Shown in pieces: positions 8,215-15,241 of a stretch of 20,006 bases of DNA. The notes beneath the pieces were generated by a model. That model was given only the letters and a program-made list of their open reading frames with translations, was not told where the DNA came from and made no database searches. The stretch spans positions 1-20,006 of the forward strand of contig CAIZMV010000083.1 of NCBI GenBank assembly GCA_903934195.1, read 5' to 3'. Numbering within the stretch: position 1 is the stretch's first letter; each line of letters opens with the position of its first letter. The stretch comes from an uncultured Acidimicrobiaceae bacterium. Its GTDB lineage: Bacteria > Actinomycetota > Acidimicrobiia > Acidimicrobiales > Ilumatobacteraceae. The position numbers and the translations under genes are program-made.

Positions 8215-9216
8215 TTACGAACGAGCCAACAGCATTGCATCACCAAAGGACAACAACCGGTATTGCTCTGAAATGGCCTCTGCATAAATGTCACGCCATC
8301 TTGTGCCAATGAACGATTCAATCATTAACAATAGTGACGTCTTTGGCAAGTGAAAATTGGTCAACATCATGTCAACAACTTTCCATTGGAAGCCTGGTGT
8401 TATGAACAAAGACGTACGACCCGTTAGTTGTCCTGACGCAGCAACTGATTCAAGAGCGCGAGTCGCTGTGGTGCCAATTGCAATTACTCTCTTTGCTTGT
8501 TCACACGCATCCATCACTCGCTGTTCCACAGAGTAAAACTCTGAATGGATGAGATGGTCTAACGGGTCATCAGTCGAAATCGGCTTAAAGGTGTCAAGCC
8601 CAACTACCAATTCAACCGTCTCTACAACCACCCCTTTTTCGACAATGCGCGCCATGAGTTCGGGTGTGAAATGAAGACCGGCCGTCGGTGCTGCAGCACT
8701 TGCCATTCTTCTGGCGTACACCGTTTGATACCGCTCGAGATCAGTGAGCGAACTGCGAATGTATGGCGGTAGCGGCATTGCCCCAATGCGCTGCAAAAGC
8801 TCCATTGGGTTCTCGTCAAGAATCTCAACAACAAACGTGTCGCCTGCTTCTGTACGCGGCCCTACGCGCACAACACGCTTACCGAAGTACTCAAGCACCT
8901 CGTCTGGTTTTAACTTGCTGGCTGGCTTTACTAAGGCTTCCCACAGTCGAAAGTCTGACGAACGCTGTTCCAGCAAGAGCACTTCTGCTGCCCCACCTGT
9001 TTTGCGATGAAGGGCTAACCGGGCGGGCAAGACTCGAGTGTCATTCACGACCACCACATCGCCCGCCTCAAGAAAGTCGACAAGGTCTGTCACATGCTTG
9101 TGTTCAATTTGGCTCGGGTGAGTAGCCACCAAGAGTCGCGCAGAGTCACGCGGCTCTACGGGGTGCTGAGCTATGAGTTTTTCAGGAAGCTCATAGTCAA
9201 TGTCGGAAAGATTCAC
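8215..9216 (-). CDS. queA: S-adenosylmethionine:tRNA ribosyltransferase-isomerase
   Basis: Transfers and isomerises the ribosyl group of SAM onto preQ1 at tRNA position 34, giving epoxyqueuosine, the step after Tgt. 333 residues, typical length. Seen: YELPEKLIAQHPVEPRDSARL at the N-terminus (cut here: ELPEKLIAQHP, EPRDSARL), VVVNDTRVLPARL, AAPTAGLHFTPELM and NFHLPKTSLLLMIESFIG near the end, all QueA signatures. The start is GTG at 9216, placed six bases after a TAGCCT that includes the ruvB stop. The enzyme that reduces epoxyqueuosine (QueG or QueH) and preQ1 synthesis genes are not in this window. Confidence 0.96.
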   Translation of the reverse strand: MNLSDIDYELPEKLIAQHPVEPRDSARLLVATHPSQIEHKHVTDLVDFLEAGDVVVVNDTRVLPARLALHRKTGGAAEVLLLEQRSSDFRLWEALVKPASKLKPDEVLEYFGKRVVRVGPRTEAGDTFVVEILDENPMELLQRIGAMPLPPYIRSSLTDLERYQTVYARRMASAAAPTAGLHFTPELMARIVEKGVVVETVELVVGLDTFKPISTDDPLDHLIHSEFYSVEQRVMDACEQAKRVIAIGTTATRALESVAASGQLTGRTSLFITPGFQWKVVDMMLTNFHLPKTSLLLMIESFIGTRWRDIYAEAISEQYRLLSFGDAMLLARS

Positions 9217-9228
9217 GCACTGAGGCTA
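9214..9228 (-). promoter_or_regulatory. Leaderless-type -10 element for queA overlapping the ruvB stop codon
   Basis: On the minus strand TAGCCT (9228 to 9223) is followed by six bases and then GTG (9216). The TAG is the ruvB stop. No Shine-Dalgarno sequence is visible. Same geometry as rel. Confidence 0.5.
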
Positions 9229-10218
9229 CGGGTTTGCAAGGTGTGAACGGGCAGCATCCATAGCTACTCGACCACGTGGCGTGCGAGCAATGAGGCCCTG
9301 CTGGATGAGGAACGGCTCATAGACGTCCTCCACAGTTTCTGGTTGTTCACCTACGGCAATTGCCAACGTTGTTAGCCCAACAGGGCCGCCGTCAAATTGT
9401 TCACACAAGCTTCGCAAGATTGCGCGGTCTACTTTGTCGAGACCAAGTTCGTCTACACCGAAAACCCGAAGTGCCTCTAGAGCTGTAGTGGAGTTAATGG
9501 TTCCGTCACCACGAACTTCTGCAAAGTCACGCACGCGACGCAATAACCTGTTTGCAATACGAGGAGTACCTCTGCTGCGACGCGCAATATGCAGTGACGC
9601 ATCATCTGACAGAGGAACATCGAGAATTCGCGATGTTCGCTGAACAATCGCATCAAGTTCCGCAGCATCGTAATAATCAAGGCGAGCAACAAGTCCGAAT
9701 CGATCACGTAGCGGACCAGTAATCATTCCTGTTCGGGTCGTTGCGCCAATCAGAGTGAAACGAGGCAATGTGAGCCTGATGGATGACGCTGCCGGGCCCT
9801 TACCGACAACGATGTCAATCTGAAAATCCTCCATTGCTGGGTACAAGATTTCTTCGACAGGTCGAGACAGACGATGAATTTCGTCAATGAACAACACATC
9901 GCCTTCTCCGAGTTTGGTGAGAATTGCAGCAAGATCGCCGGCACGCTCTAACGCAGGACCACTAGTGATGTGAAGCGCTACGCCCATTTCAGCAGCAACA
10001 ATGCAGGCCATTGTGGTTTTTCCAAGACCAGGAGGCCCCGCCAACAAAATATGGTCTGCAGCTTGCCCCCGTTGTTTGGCAGCTCCGAGCACGATGTCGA
10101 GATGTTCTTTCAGCTCACGCTGACCGACGAAATCATCAAGCAAGCGAGGACGCAAGCCAACTTCATCTGCAACCTCGCGATCAGAAGCAAGTATTGGTTC
10201 AAGAAATTCATCCCGCAC
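9226..10218 (-). CDS. ruvB: Holliday junction branch-migration ATPase RuvB
   Basis: Hexameric AAA+ motor that drives branch migration with RuvA. 330 residues, the usual length. Seen: FVGQRELKEHL, Walker A GPPGLGKTT (about 61-69), Walker B VLFIDEIHRL (about 108-117), sensor region TLIGATTRTGMITGPLRDRFG (cut here: GATTRTGMITGPLRDRFG) with the arginine-containing PLRDRFG, and a C-terminal winged helix ending with QQGLIARTPRGRVAM. The start GTG is preceded by TTAGGAG with good spacing. It overlaps the end of ruvA by 11 bases. Confidence 0.97.
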   Translation of the reverse strand: MRDEFLEPILASDREVADEVGLRPRLLDDFVGQRELKEHLDIVLGAAKQRGQAADHILLAGPPGLGKTTMACIVAAEMGVALHITSGPALERAGDLAAILTKLGEGDVLFIDEIHRLSRPVEEILYPAMEDFQIDIVVGKGPAASSIRLTLPRFTLIGATTRTGMITGPLRDRFGLVARLDYYDAAELDAIVQRTSRILDVPLSDDASLHIARRSRGTPRIANRLLRRVRDFAEVRGDGTINSTTALEALRVFGVDELGLDKVDRAILRSLCEQFDGGPVGLTTLAIAVGEQPETVEDVYEPFLIQQGLIARTPRGRVAMDAARSHLANP

Positions 10219-10801
10219 GACGGGCTCCTAACAAAGCAAGCGCATCACGCAACATAGTTTCAGAATCAGAGACAGATACAAGCAAGCGCATTGTGTCTCG
10301 AATTTCGTCTGTGCCGTACCCGAGCGCCGTCAATGCATCACGCACATCTGCAGCGCTTGACTGCACGGAATCAATTGATTCACCTGAACTCAGCCCATCA
10401 AGATGCAGTCGTGATTTCAGCTCAACCATGAGTCGCTCTGCAGTTTTCTTGCCGACTCCGGGAACGATTGTGAGCGCAGCCAAATCACCCGATGCCACGA
10501 CAGTGACTAATGCGGTTGGAGAATAGGTAGACAGAATTGCCATTGCCATCGATGGCCCGATGCCATGTGTGGCGAGCAATACATCAAATGTGTCTCTTTC
10601 AATTCGCGACGTAAAACCAAACAGCGTTTGATTGTCTTCGCGAATGTGGTGATGAATGTGCAAGAACGTAACAACCGTTGGCTCGAGTTCGCCAAAAGTT
10701 GCCGACGTCACGTTGCACAAATATCCGACACCCGCCACCTCCAACAGAATCGTGTTAGGAGTGAAACGTTCAAGAACTGTTCCGCGCAGACTTCCGATCA
10801 T
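10208..10801 (-). CDS. ruvA: Holliday junction DNA helicase subunit RuvA
   Basis: Binds four-way DNA junctions as a tetramer and loads RuvB. 197 residues. An N-terminal OB-fold (MIGSLRGTVLER, VAGVGYLCNV) is followed by two helix-hairpin-helix motifs, LATHGIGPSMAMAIL and IVPGVGKKTAERLMVEL, a Ser-rich linker, and the C-terminal RuvB-binding domain (ALTALGY at about 160). GGAG lies six bases before the ATG, and the start overlaps the ruvC stop by four bases, so the RuvCAB proteins are made from one message. Confidence 0.97.
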   Translation of the reverse strand: MIGSLRGTVLERFTPNTILLEVAGVGYLCNVTSATFGELEPTVVTFLHIHHHIREDNQTLFGFTSRIERDTFDVLLATHGIGPSMAMAILSTYSPTALVTVVASGDLAALTIVPGVGKKTAERLMVELKSRLHLDGLSSGESIDSVQSSAADVRDALTALGYGTDEIRDTMRLLVSVSDSETMLRDALALLGARRAG

Positions 10802-11343
10802 CGCGCGCTCCGAGCAATAGCTGCATCACGTGAGGCAATGAAAGGGGCGATTGAACAATGACACAATGCAATTGCAGCTGCATCAGCTGCATCAGCCGGT
10901 TGAGGAACCGTTGCAAGGTTCAGACGTTGCTGCACCATGAGGGCTATTTGGTCTTTTGTTGCGCTTCCCCACCCCACGATGGTGTTCTTCACTTGTGACG
11001 GTGTGTATTGAGCGACGGCACAACCAGCTCGACTTGCTAGCGCCAACACAATTCCGCTCGCCTGGCCTACACCCATGGCTGTACGAACATTGTTCTGGAA
11101 AAACACTTGTTCAATCGCAACTGCATCAGGTTGAAACTGGGCCAGCAAAGACTCCATTTCGCCATGGATCTCAGCAAGTCGCTCATGAATTGGGCTAGAG
11201 GGCGGAGTACGGATGACACCAATGGCGACTGCACGGATGTTCTGATGAGAGGACATTTCCAAAACGGCGTACCCGCAGCGCGTGAGACCTGGGTCGATTC
11301 CGAGAACCACATGGGGGGACGCAGCGGAGGCCTGGGCGAACAT
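10798..11343 (-). CDS. ruvC: Crossover junction endodeoxyribonuclease RuvC
   Basis: Cuts Holliday junctions symmetrically. 181 residues, RNase H-like fold. The four acidic catalytic residues are in place: Asp17 (VLGIDPGLTRCGYAV), Glu78 (VAIEQVFFQNNVRTAMG), and Asp151/Asp154 (PADAADAAAIALCH). The ATG at 11343 lies seven bases after a TACAAT -10 and has no Shine-Dalgarno sequence, suggesting a leaderless message; an internal GTG (codon 12 or so) is less likely. A LexA-type box covers the start codon, so ruvCAB is probably induced by DNA damage, as known for ruvC in mycobacteria. Confidence 0.97.
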   Translation of the reverse strand: MFAQASAASPHVVLGIDPGLTRCGYAVLEMSSHQNIRAVAIGVIRTPPSSPIHERLAEIHGEMESLLAQFQPDAVAIEQVFFQNNVRTAMGVGQASGIVLALASRAGCAVAQYTPSQVKNTIVGWGSATKDQIALMVQQRLNLATVPQPADAADAAAIALCHCSIAPFIASRDAAIARSAR

Positions 11344-11351
11344 ATGTTTGA
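11336..11351. promoter_or_regulatory. Putative LexA (SOS) box at the ruvC start
   Basis: GCGAACATATGTTTGA matches the mycobacterial SOS consensus TCGAAC-N4-GTTCGA at 10 of 12 fixed positions. Its inner part matches the Bacillus form CGAACRNRYGTTYC at all but the last position. It covers the ATG of ruvC and touches the last base of the TACAAT -10 element, so a bound LexA would block initiation. The match and position are seen; LexA control is inferred. Confidence 0.75.
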
Positions 11352-11356
11352 TTGTA
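11341..11356 (-). promoter_or_regulatory. Promoter -10 (TACAAT) for leaderless ruvC
   Basis: TACAAT at 11356 to 11351, one mismatch from TATAAT, is followed by seven bases and the ATG. Transcription would begin at or very near the A of ATG. No good -35 is present; the expected place is filled by a GC-rich inverted repeat. Confidence 0.6.
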
Positions 11357-11357
11357 A

Positions 11358-11377
11358 CCCACCCGCACGGGAGTGGG
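11358..11377. other. GC-rich inverted repeat between the peroxiredoxin gene and ruvC
   Basis: CCCACCCG-CA-CGGG-AG-TGGG can fold into two four-pair stems with a two-base bulge. It lies just upstream of the ruvC -10. It lacks a following T-run on the minus strand, so it is a poor intrinsic terminator; it may weaken read-through or be an operator half. Confidence 0.3.
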
Positions 11378-11384
11378 GTGAATA

Positions 11385-11837
11385 TCAGCGAGAAGCCTCG
11401 ACTGCCGCCACTAGCTCGCTCACTGGCCGGTAGGTGATGCCGGCAATTGCTCGATGCGCGTAGGTAATGACCCCAGCTGCATTGATGATAAAAACGCTCC
11501 GACGAGAGAATCCGAGGGGGCCAACGGTGCCATACAGCGACGCAACGGCCTTATCGGTATCTGCCAGCAGGGGGAAACCGAAACCATGCTTCGAGGAAAA
11601 CTGATCATGGCTCGCAATGTCCTGAGCAGATATTGCCAACACTTGAGCCCCTACCCCTTCGAACGCTGAGAGTTCGTTGTTGTAGGAATTGAGTTGTTTT
11701 GTGCAAACGGGGGTGTCGTCACCTGGGTAGAAAACGAGCACGACTGGCTGTCCACGAAACGAGGACAATGACACTGAGGTACCGCCTGTCGCAGGAAGGT
11801 TGAAATCGGGGGCGAGATCGCCGACTGAAACTGCCAT
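11385..11837 (-). CDS. bcp: Thiol peroxidase, PrxQ/Bcp-type peroxiredoxin
   Basis: Reduces hydrogen peroxide and organic hydroperoxides in the cytoplasm. 150 residues. Thioredoxin fold with GDLAPDFNLPATGG at the N-terminus, then VLVFYPGDDTPVCTKQL with the peroxidatic Cys45 (family pattern PxxxTxxCT), and SRRSVFIINAAGVITYAH with the conserved Arg. Cys45 is the only cysteine, so it would be a one-Cys enzyme that needs an outside thiol (mycothiol is the likely one in an actinobacterium; inference). Starts at TAATG, sharing one base with the yebC stop. Confidence 0.92.
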   Translation of the reverse strand: MAVSVGDLAPDFNLPATGGTSVSLSSFRGQPVVLVFYPGDDTPVCTKQLNSYNNELSAFEGVGAQVLAISAQDIASHDQFSSKHGFGFPLLADTDKAVASLYGTVGPLGFSRRSVFIINAAGVITYAHRAIAGITYRPVSELVAAVEASR

Positions 11838-12583
11838 TATTCGATCTCCTGCATTAGTGATTCGTCGATGTCGAAGTTTGCATAAACGTCTTGTACGTCA
11901 TCGCTTTCATCCAACATGTCCATAATACGCAGAATCTGGCGAGCATCGTCAAGATCTGTGACTTCAATAGTGTTTGCAGACACCATGGTGCTTTCAGCAC
12001 TCAGAACTTCAATACTGGCAGCCTCGAGGGCTTCCTTAACCTCGTACACAACGGACGAATCAGTGAGCACACGCCATGTATCGCCATCTCGCTCGATGTC
12101 ATCTGCGCCAGCCTCGAGAGCCGCAGTCATTACGGTGTCTTCTTCCACCGAACCAGACACAACAATTAGGCCACGGCGCGCAAACTGCCAACTGACTGCA
12201 CCGGGCTCTGCGAGTGAGCCACCAAATTTTGTGAACGCGTTACGAACATCAGATGCGGTTCGATTGCGATTATCGGTGAGTACATCAACAAGCAATGCAA
12301 CACCACCTGGTGCGTACCCCTCGTACATGATTGATTCATAATTCGCTCCGCCGGTTTCACCACCGCCACGCTTAATTGCGCGATCAATAGCATCTTTGGT
12401 CATCTGACCAGCTTTTGCCTTTTGCACCATGGTGCGCAATGAAGCATTTGTATCAACGTCCATTCCGCCTGAACGAGCCGCAACTTCAAGTTGGCGAGCA
12501 AGTTTCGCAAACAGCTTTCCCCGCGCTTTGTCAATGGCACCCTTTTTGTGTTTGATCGTTGCCCATTTGGAATGTCCAGACAT
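11837..12583 (-). CDS. yebC: YebC/TACO1-family protein
   Basis: Conserved bacterial protein; members have been described both as DNA-binding regulators and as ribosome-associated factors that ease translation of difficult motifs such as polyproline. 248 residues, standard length. The N-terminus MSGHSKWATIKHKKG is diagnostic, followed by KGKLFAKL-like ARGKLFAKLARQLEVAA, KAGQMTKDAIDRAIKRG and YEGYAPGGVALLVDVLTDNRNRT (cut: YEGYAPGGVALLV). An acidic C-terminus is present. AAAGG precedes the ATG. Its place just before the ruvC region is widely conserved. Confidence 0.96.
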   Translation of the reverse strand: MSGHSKWATIKHKKGAIDKARGKLFAKLARQLEVAARSGGMDVDTNASLRTMVQKAKAGQMTKDAIDRAIKRGGGETGGANYESIMYEGYAPGGVALLVDVLTDNRNRTASDVRNAFTKFGGSLAEPGAVSWQFARRGLIVVSGSVEEDTVMTAALEAGADDIERDGDTWRVLTDSSVVYEVKEALEAASIEVLSAESTMVSANTIEVTDLDDARQILRIMDMLDESDDVQDVYANFDIDESLMQEIE

Positions 12584-12586
12584 TGG

Positions 12587-13171
12587 CTACACCTTTTTCT
12601 TGTTTGCGGTTATTGATACAAAATACTCGTGGAGTCGAGCATCATTTGACAATTCAGGATGAAATGATGCTGCCAACACATTTCCTTGGCGCACCAGTAC
12701 AGGTTCATCGTTGATGCTTCCGAGAACTTCCACTTGATCGCCGACACGTTCGATACGGGGAGCACGGATGAAGACACCATGAAAATCACCGACTGAACTA
12801 TTGATCGTTGCCTCGAAGGAATCCACCTGGCGACCAAAGGCGTTACGACGAACAGAAATGTCAATCGCTGAAAAGCTTCGCTGGTCGCTACGACCATCAA
12901 GTATCTCAGAGGCAAGCAAAATCATGCCTGCACACGTGCCAAAGACGGGCATTCCATCAGCAATGCGCGTAGCGATGGGATCAAACAAACCAGATGATTC
13001 CAATAATTGCGACATCGTGCTTGATTCCCCACCAGGCATCAGCAACGCATCAACAGAACTCAGTTGTTCCGTATTGCGGACTTCAATTGATTGAACGCCA
13101 ATTGACGTTAAGCAATCAGAATGCGCAGCGAAGGCTCCCTGAAGTGCAAGTACACCAACCTGCATGTTCAC
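12587..13171 (-). CDS. pdxT: Pyridoxal 5'-phosphate synthase, glutaminase subunit PdxT
   Basis: Releases ammonia from glutamine and channels it to PdxS for vitamin B6 synthesis. 194 residues, class I glutaminase fold. Seen: VLALQGAFAAH, LLMPGGESSTMSQLL (oxyanion strand), nucleophile Cys80 in VFGTCAGMILLA, and the His171/Glu173 pair in SFHPELSND, so the triad is complete. GTG at 13171 is chosen because GAGG lies seven bases before it; ATG at 13165 is possible. It follows pdxS by 26 bases, so the two subunits are made together. Confidence 0.96.
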   Translation of the reverse strand: MNMQVGVLALQGAFAAHSDCLTSIGVQSIEVRNTEQLSSVDALLMPGGESSTMSQLLESSGLFDPIATRIADGMPVFGTCAGMILLASEILDGRSDQRSFSAIDISVRRNAFGRQVDSFEATINSSVGDFHGVFIRAPRIERVGDQVEVLGSINDEPVLVRQGNVLAASFHPELSNDARLHEYFVSITANKKKV

Positions 13172-13197
13172 CCGGAGGCCTCGCAGTCATGGCTTTC

Positions 13198-14100
13198 CTA
13201 CCAACCGCGTTGGGCGAAACGTTGTGTTTCGTTGATTTCGTCCATGGCAATACCAGTCATTGCGACGCCAAGTCCGCGGCTCACGCGTGCAAGCACATCT
13301 GCGTCACGGAAGTGAGTTGTTGCTTCAACAATGGCTTTGGCGCGAGGCGCTGGATCAGCACTCTTGAAAATTCCGGATCCGACGAAAACAGTTTCCGCAC
13401 CCAGTTGCATTGCAAGTGCTGCGTCTGCCGGAGTCGCAATGCCGCCTGCTGCGAACACGGGAACCTGCAATTTGCCGGTCTCTGCGATTTCTTGCACCAA
13501 CGACAACGGGGCTTGAAGCCTTTTTGCCCATTCGAATAATTCAGCTGAATCCGCCTGTGTGATTTTGCGAATGTCTCCGAGAATTGAGCGAAGGTGGCGA
13601 ACGGCTTCCACCATGTTTCCTGTTCCTGCTTCGCCCTTTGAACGAATAAGTGCAGCACCTTCAGAGACGCGACGCAGGGCCTCACCCAAGTTGGTGGCAC
13701 CGCACACGAACGGAATAGTGAAGTCAAATTTGTCGATGTGATGGGTTTCATCGGCCGGAGTAAGAACTTCGGACTCATCAATGAAGTCAACTCCGAGTGA
13801 CTGAAGAATTTGCGCTTCAACGAAATGACCAATACGAACTTTTGCCATGACTGGAATATGAACACTGGCCTGAATAGCCATAATCATTTCAGGGTCACTC
13901 ATTCGCGCAACTCCGCCATCACGGCGGATGTCTGCAGGTACTCGTTCAAGTGCCATCACAGCGCATGCACCAGCATCTTCTGCAATCTTTGCTTGATCAG
14001 AGTTAACGACGTCCATGATGACGCCGCCCTTCAACATTTCAGCCAACCCACGCTTGACGCGTTGAGTGCCTGTTGATGACGAACCGTTAGTAGAAACCAT
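13198..14100 (-). CDS. pdxS: Pyridoxal 5'-phosphate synthase, synthase subunit PdxS
   Basis: Builds pyridoxal phosphate from ribose 5-phosphate, glyceraldehyde 3-phosphate and ammonia; twelve PdxS subunits bind up to twelve PdxT. 300 residues from ATG 14100, a (beta/alpha)8 barrel. Seen: VKRGLAEMLKGGVIMDVV (Asp30), PVMAKVRIGHFVEAQ (Lys87), IDESEVLTPAD, PFVCGATNLGEALRR, IRSKGEAGTG (Lys155) and FAAGGIATPADAA. A GTG at 14133 would add 11 residues that do not resemble the family; the ATG gives the normal N-terminus and sits seven bases after a TACCAT element. Confidence 0.97.
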   Translation of the reverse strand: MVSTNGSSSTGTQRVKRGLAEMLKGGVIMDVVNSDQAKIAEDAGACAVMALERVPADIRRDGGVARMSDPEMIMAIQASVHIPVMAKVRIGHFVEAQILQSLGVDFIDESEVLTPADETHHIDKFDFTIPFVCGATNLGEALRRVSEGAALIRSKGEAGTGNMVEAVRHLRSILGDIRKITQADSAELFEWAKRLQAPLSLVQEIAETGKLQVPVFAAGGIATPADAALAMQLGAETVFVGSGIFKSADPAPRAKAIVEATTHFRDADVLARVSRGLGVAMTGIAMDEINETQRFAQRGW

Positions 14101-14113
14101 GCCCTTAATGGTA
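14098..14113 (-). promoter_or_regulatory. Leaderless-type -10 element for pdxS
   Basis: TACCAT (14113 to 14108) is followed by seven bases and the ATG at 14100. A GTGACA at 14133-14128 resembles a -35 but its spacer is only 14 bases. The element supports the ATG over the upstream GTG start. Confidence 0.5.
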
Positions 14114-14151
14114 CCGAGGAGACATGATGTCACCCCGTGTGATTTAGGGAT

Positions 14152-15228
14152 TTAGACGGCTGGAAAAGGAACCTTGGCTGGGTCAATTCCTGGAGCTACT
14201 GGCGCCAAAGAGTTCTTCCATGCCAACTCAACCCAGGTACGACCAGGAGTCAAGCGGACGTACTGGCTGTTGGCATCGAGAAGCGTGAACGGAACGCGAG
14301 CATTTCCGCGCAACCACGTGATCGGAATGATTCCACCATCAGTCATAACGAAGCCTGTGCCCTTACCAGTGGTGAGAGCGTTCGGGCTCTTGCGGTCTGC
14401 CTTGCTTCGTACGTATGTGACGTAGAGCACCACAACGTTCTTGGTATTGATTTGCCCGTCGTCAGCCATGTGTGGTTCAAGAACGCGCTTTGCGTTCTCA
14501 CTGCTGCGCAAGAAGTTTCCAGATGCTGCATCCCATTTCCAATAAACGCGCACGTTATACATCGACACCTTTGCACCATCAATGGCGGTTGATGTCGCTG
14601 GCTTTGCATCACTGTCCGAACGGAACAGGAACTGTGGCTTTGGAGCTGCAGATCCTGCCGGAGCAAGGGTCCACAAGTTAGAAGTTTTGGCGTACAAGTT
14701 GTGCGGGGCCTTCATGGTCTTTTCGCGGTAGTAACCGCCCTTACCACGTGAGGCGCTGTAGCCAACGTTGACCATGGTGCTGGCATTAACAACTTTGGTC
14801 ACGCGATAGTTTCCGCCACTCCAAGCGAACAATGGCTTGTTGTACGAAGCCATAATGTCGATGTCTTGTGTGCGGCCACTACGAATTGGCCCAACAGGAT
14901 CACTGCCCTGACTGTGGAAAATTGCAGCAAAACGAGTGAGCGACTCAACGTTCTCTTCAAACACAACGTCGGCCTTGTTCAGACCAGTTTGTGGACGAGC
15001 TGCCGGATGGTTATCGATTTTTACGGCCAGAGCAACACGTGTTGCAGCAGCTTGGTCAGTAATGGGAAGACCAGTGAGTGGATACCCAGGAACTGGAGGT
15101 GTCGTTGTGTACGGGTCAACCCAAGCGGTTGTATCGGAACTTGATCCGCCGCCACCACAGGCAGCAAGAACAGATACCAATACGGTTGCGACTGTTAGAC
15201 GAACAAGAGTGCGGTGTGATTTAGACAT
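14152..15228 (-). CDS. DUF3048 (YerB-like) lipoprotein
   Basis: Function unknown; the family is mostly secreted or lipid-anchored in Gram-positive bacteria. 358 residues. A signal peptide (SKSHRTLVRL then a hydrophobic stretch) ends in a lipobox VLAAC with Cys24, followed by GGGGSSS and a Thr/Pro linker. The DUF3048 N-terminal domain (about 55-190) contains VALAVKIDNHPAARPQTGL, VGPIRSGRTQDI and LFAWSGGN. The C-terminal domain (about 230-350) has NVVVLYVTYV and TGFVMTDGGIIPITW. The start at 15228 is fixed by AAGGAG seven bases before ATG; a longer upstream reading would bury the signal peptide. One base separates it from the stop of the preceding M48-like gene, so the two are likely made together at the membrane. 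Confidence 0.9.
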   Translation of the reverse strand: MSKSHRTLVRLTVATVLVSVLAACGGGGSSSDTTAWVDPYTTTPPVPGYPLTGLPITDQAAATRVALAVKIDNHPAARPQTGLNKADVVFEENVESLTRFAAIFHSQGSDPVGPIRSGRTQDIDIMASYNKPLFAWSGGNYRVTKVVNASTMVNVGYSASRGKGGYYREKTMKAPHNLYAKTSNLWTLAPAGSAAPKPQFLFRSDSDAKPATSTAIDGAKVSMYNVRVYWKWDAASGNFLRSSENAKRVLEPHMADDGQINTKNVVVLYVTYVRSKADRKSPNALTTGKGTGFVMTDGGIIPITWLRGNARVPFTLLDANSQYVRLTPGRTWVELAWKNSLAPVAPGIDPAKVPFPAV

Positions 15229-15241
15229 GTCAGATCTCCTT
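15229..15241 (-). promoter_or_regulatory. Strong ribosome-binding site for the DUF3048 lipoprotein
   Basis: AAGGAG (15241 to 15236) lies seven bases before ATG 15228, with the upstream gene's TGA stop inside the spacer. This decides the start and suggests termination-reinitiation coupling. Confidence 0.8.

Noticed and set aside
10011..10526. 171-codon plus-strand open frame across the ruvB-ruvA junction
   Set aside because: Both minus-strand genes are unmistakable here.
11081..11096. Second SOS-like sequence (CGAACATTGTTC) inside ruvC
   Set aside because: The half-sites are three bases apart, not four, and it is inside the coding region.
11358..11377. GC-rich hairpin as an intrinsic terminator after the peroxiredoxin gene
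   Set aside because: No T-run follows the stem on the transcribed strand, and the stem is interrupted by a bulge.
14101..14133. Extension of pdxS to the upstream GTG
   Set aside because: The added 11 residues are hydrophobic and Cys-containing and have no match to the PdxS N-terminus; the -10-like element and normal length favour ATG 14100.
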